Shown: in pieces, positions 5,951 to 6,263 of the stretch
Position numbering within the stretch: position 1 is the first letter of the stretch
Layout of the letters: the number at the start of each line of letters is the position of its first letter
Assembly (NCBI GenBank): GCA_938004315.1
Contig: CALKWG010000403.1
Span: 1-6,263, forward strand
Direction of reading: 5' to 3'
From: an uncultured Spirochaetaceae bacterium
GTDB taxonomy: Bacteria; Spirochaetota; Spirochaetia; Treponematales; UBA12059
Length of the DNA stretch: 6,263 bases
The notes under the pieces: generated by a model
Told to the model about the DNA's origin: nothing
The model's input: the letters and a program-made list of their open reading frames with translations, nothing else
Database searches by the model: none
Program-made: the position numbers and the translations under genes

Positions 5951-6263
5951 ATGACCGACAAGGAACTCGCCGCCGCCGCGAAGGCGCTCATAGAGGCGGG
6001 CATACAGCTCAACGCGATCTACGAACCCATCGGTTGCACCTTCGGCCTGCGGCCGTCCGACCTCGGGCCGTTCATGCGCGACCGGGACCAATTCTTCGCC
6101 GACGAGTGCGCGGTTTCAAAGGACGAGTACCGGGCATGGAAACGCTTCATGGCCGAGGGCCGCCCATGCTCCCATATAGGTCCCCGCGGGCCCTGCAAAG
6201 GCTCGGCCCGCGACAGCCGGGGCTTGAGCCCGCAGGACTACGCGCGCCGGCGCGCCGAGGGCA
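5951..6263 (+). CDS. Small unrecognised cysteine-containing protein, 5' part only
   Basis: The ATG at 5951 follows GGAGG (5942-5946) by 4 bases, and the frame is open for 104 codons to the right edge, so the gene is cut. It has no signal peptide or membrane segment and is probably cytosolic. It begins MTDKELAAAAKALIEAG, likely a helix, and has Cys29, Cys53, Cys73 and Cys82, with His75 just after Cys73 (PCSHIGPRGPC at 72-82). The C-H-C cluster in a Gly/Pro-rich, basic region could bind a metal, for example a zinc knuckle or an HNH-like core, but no family can be named and no catalytic residues are established. The end visible here is Arg-rich (YARRRAEG). Base composition matches the neighbours. 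It is co-directional with the MBL gene, 66 bases away, with a hairpin between, so it may or may not share its transcript. Confidence 0.75.
   Translation, partial: MTDKELAAAAKALIEAGIQLNAIYEPIGCTFGLRPSDLGPFMRDRDQFFADECAVSKDEYRAWKRFMAEGRPCSHIGPRGPCKGSARDSRGLSPQDYARRRAEG

Overview
The window is a high-GC stretch (roughly two thirds G+C by eye) of a bacterial chromosome with a Gram-negative type envelope. It holds four protein genes: one very large gene on the minus strand that leaves the window at its left edge, and three on the plus strand, the last cut by the right edge. I see no RNA genes, insertion sequences or CRISPR. The best guess for the host is a GC-rich member of the Spirochaetota. It rests on the large protein, a PorV/UPF0164-like barrel followed by FlgD-type Ig repeats, a style I associate with treponemes and relatives. 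Another phylum that uses FSPNGDG-type domains, such as Bacteroidota, Ignavibacteria or Fibrobacterota, is not excluded.

Left half (1-3398, minus strand): a single uninterrupted reading frame of 1132 complete codons, open at the left edge. It encodes a signal peptide, a beta-rich domain resembling an outer-membrane barrel (about residues 24-345), and then eight tandem Ig-like repeats, the eighth truncated. Repeats 2-8 alternate between two subtypes of about 103 and 108 residues, giving a regular super-period of about 211 residues (about 633 bp). This is the most distinctive structure in the window.

Middle (3399-3698): a divergent intergenic region. It contains a perfect 13-bp odd-centred palindrome that reads as a -10 box on both strands, and a strong ribosome binding site that places the start of the next gene at a GTG (3699) rather than at the upstream TTG/ATG.

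Right half (3699-6263, plus strand): an exported protein of unknown function with an NlpC/P60-like Asn-Cys-Ser-Gly-Phe motif. Eight bases later comes a PhnP-type metallo-beta-lactamase-fold phosphodiesterase with a complete active site and a structural zinc cluster; these two probably form an operon. After a hairpin and a possible new promoter comes the 5' part of a small cysteine-containing protein I do not recognise. The minus-strand gene and the exported protein both act outside the cytoplasm, while the hydrolase is cytosolic. No shared pathway can be shown from the sequence.
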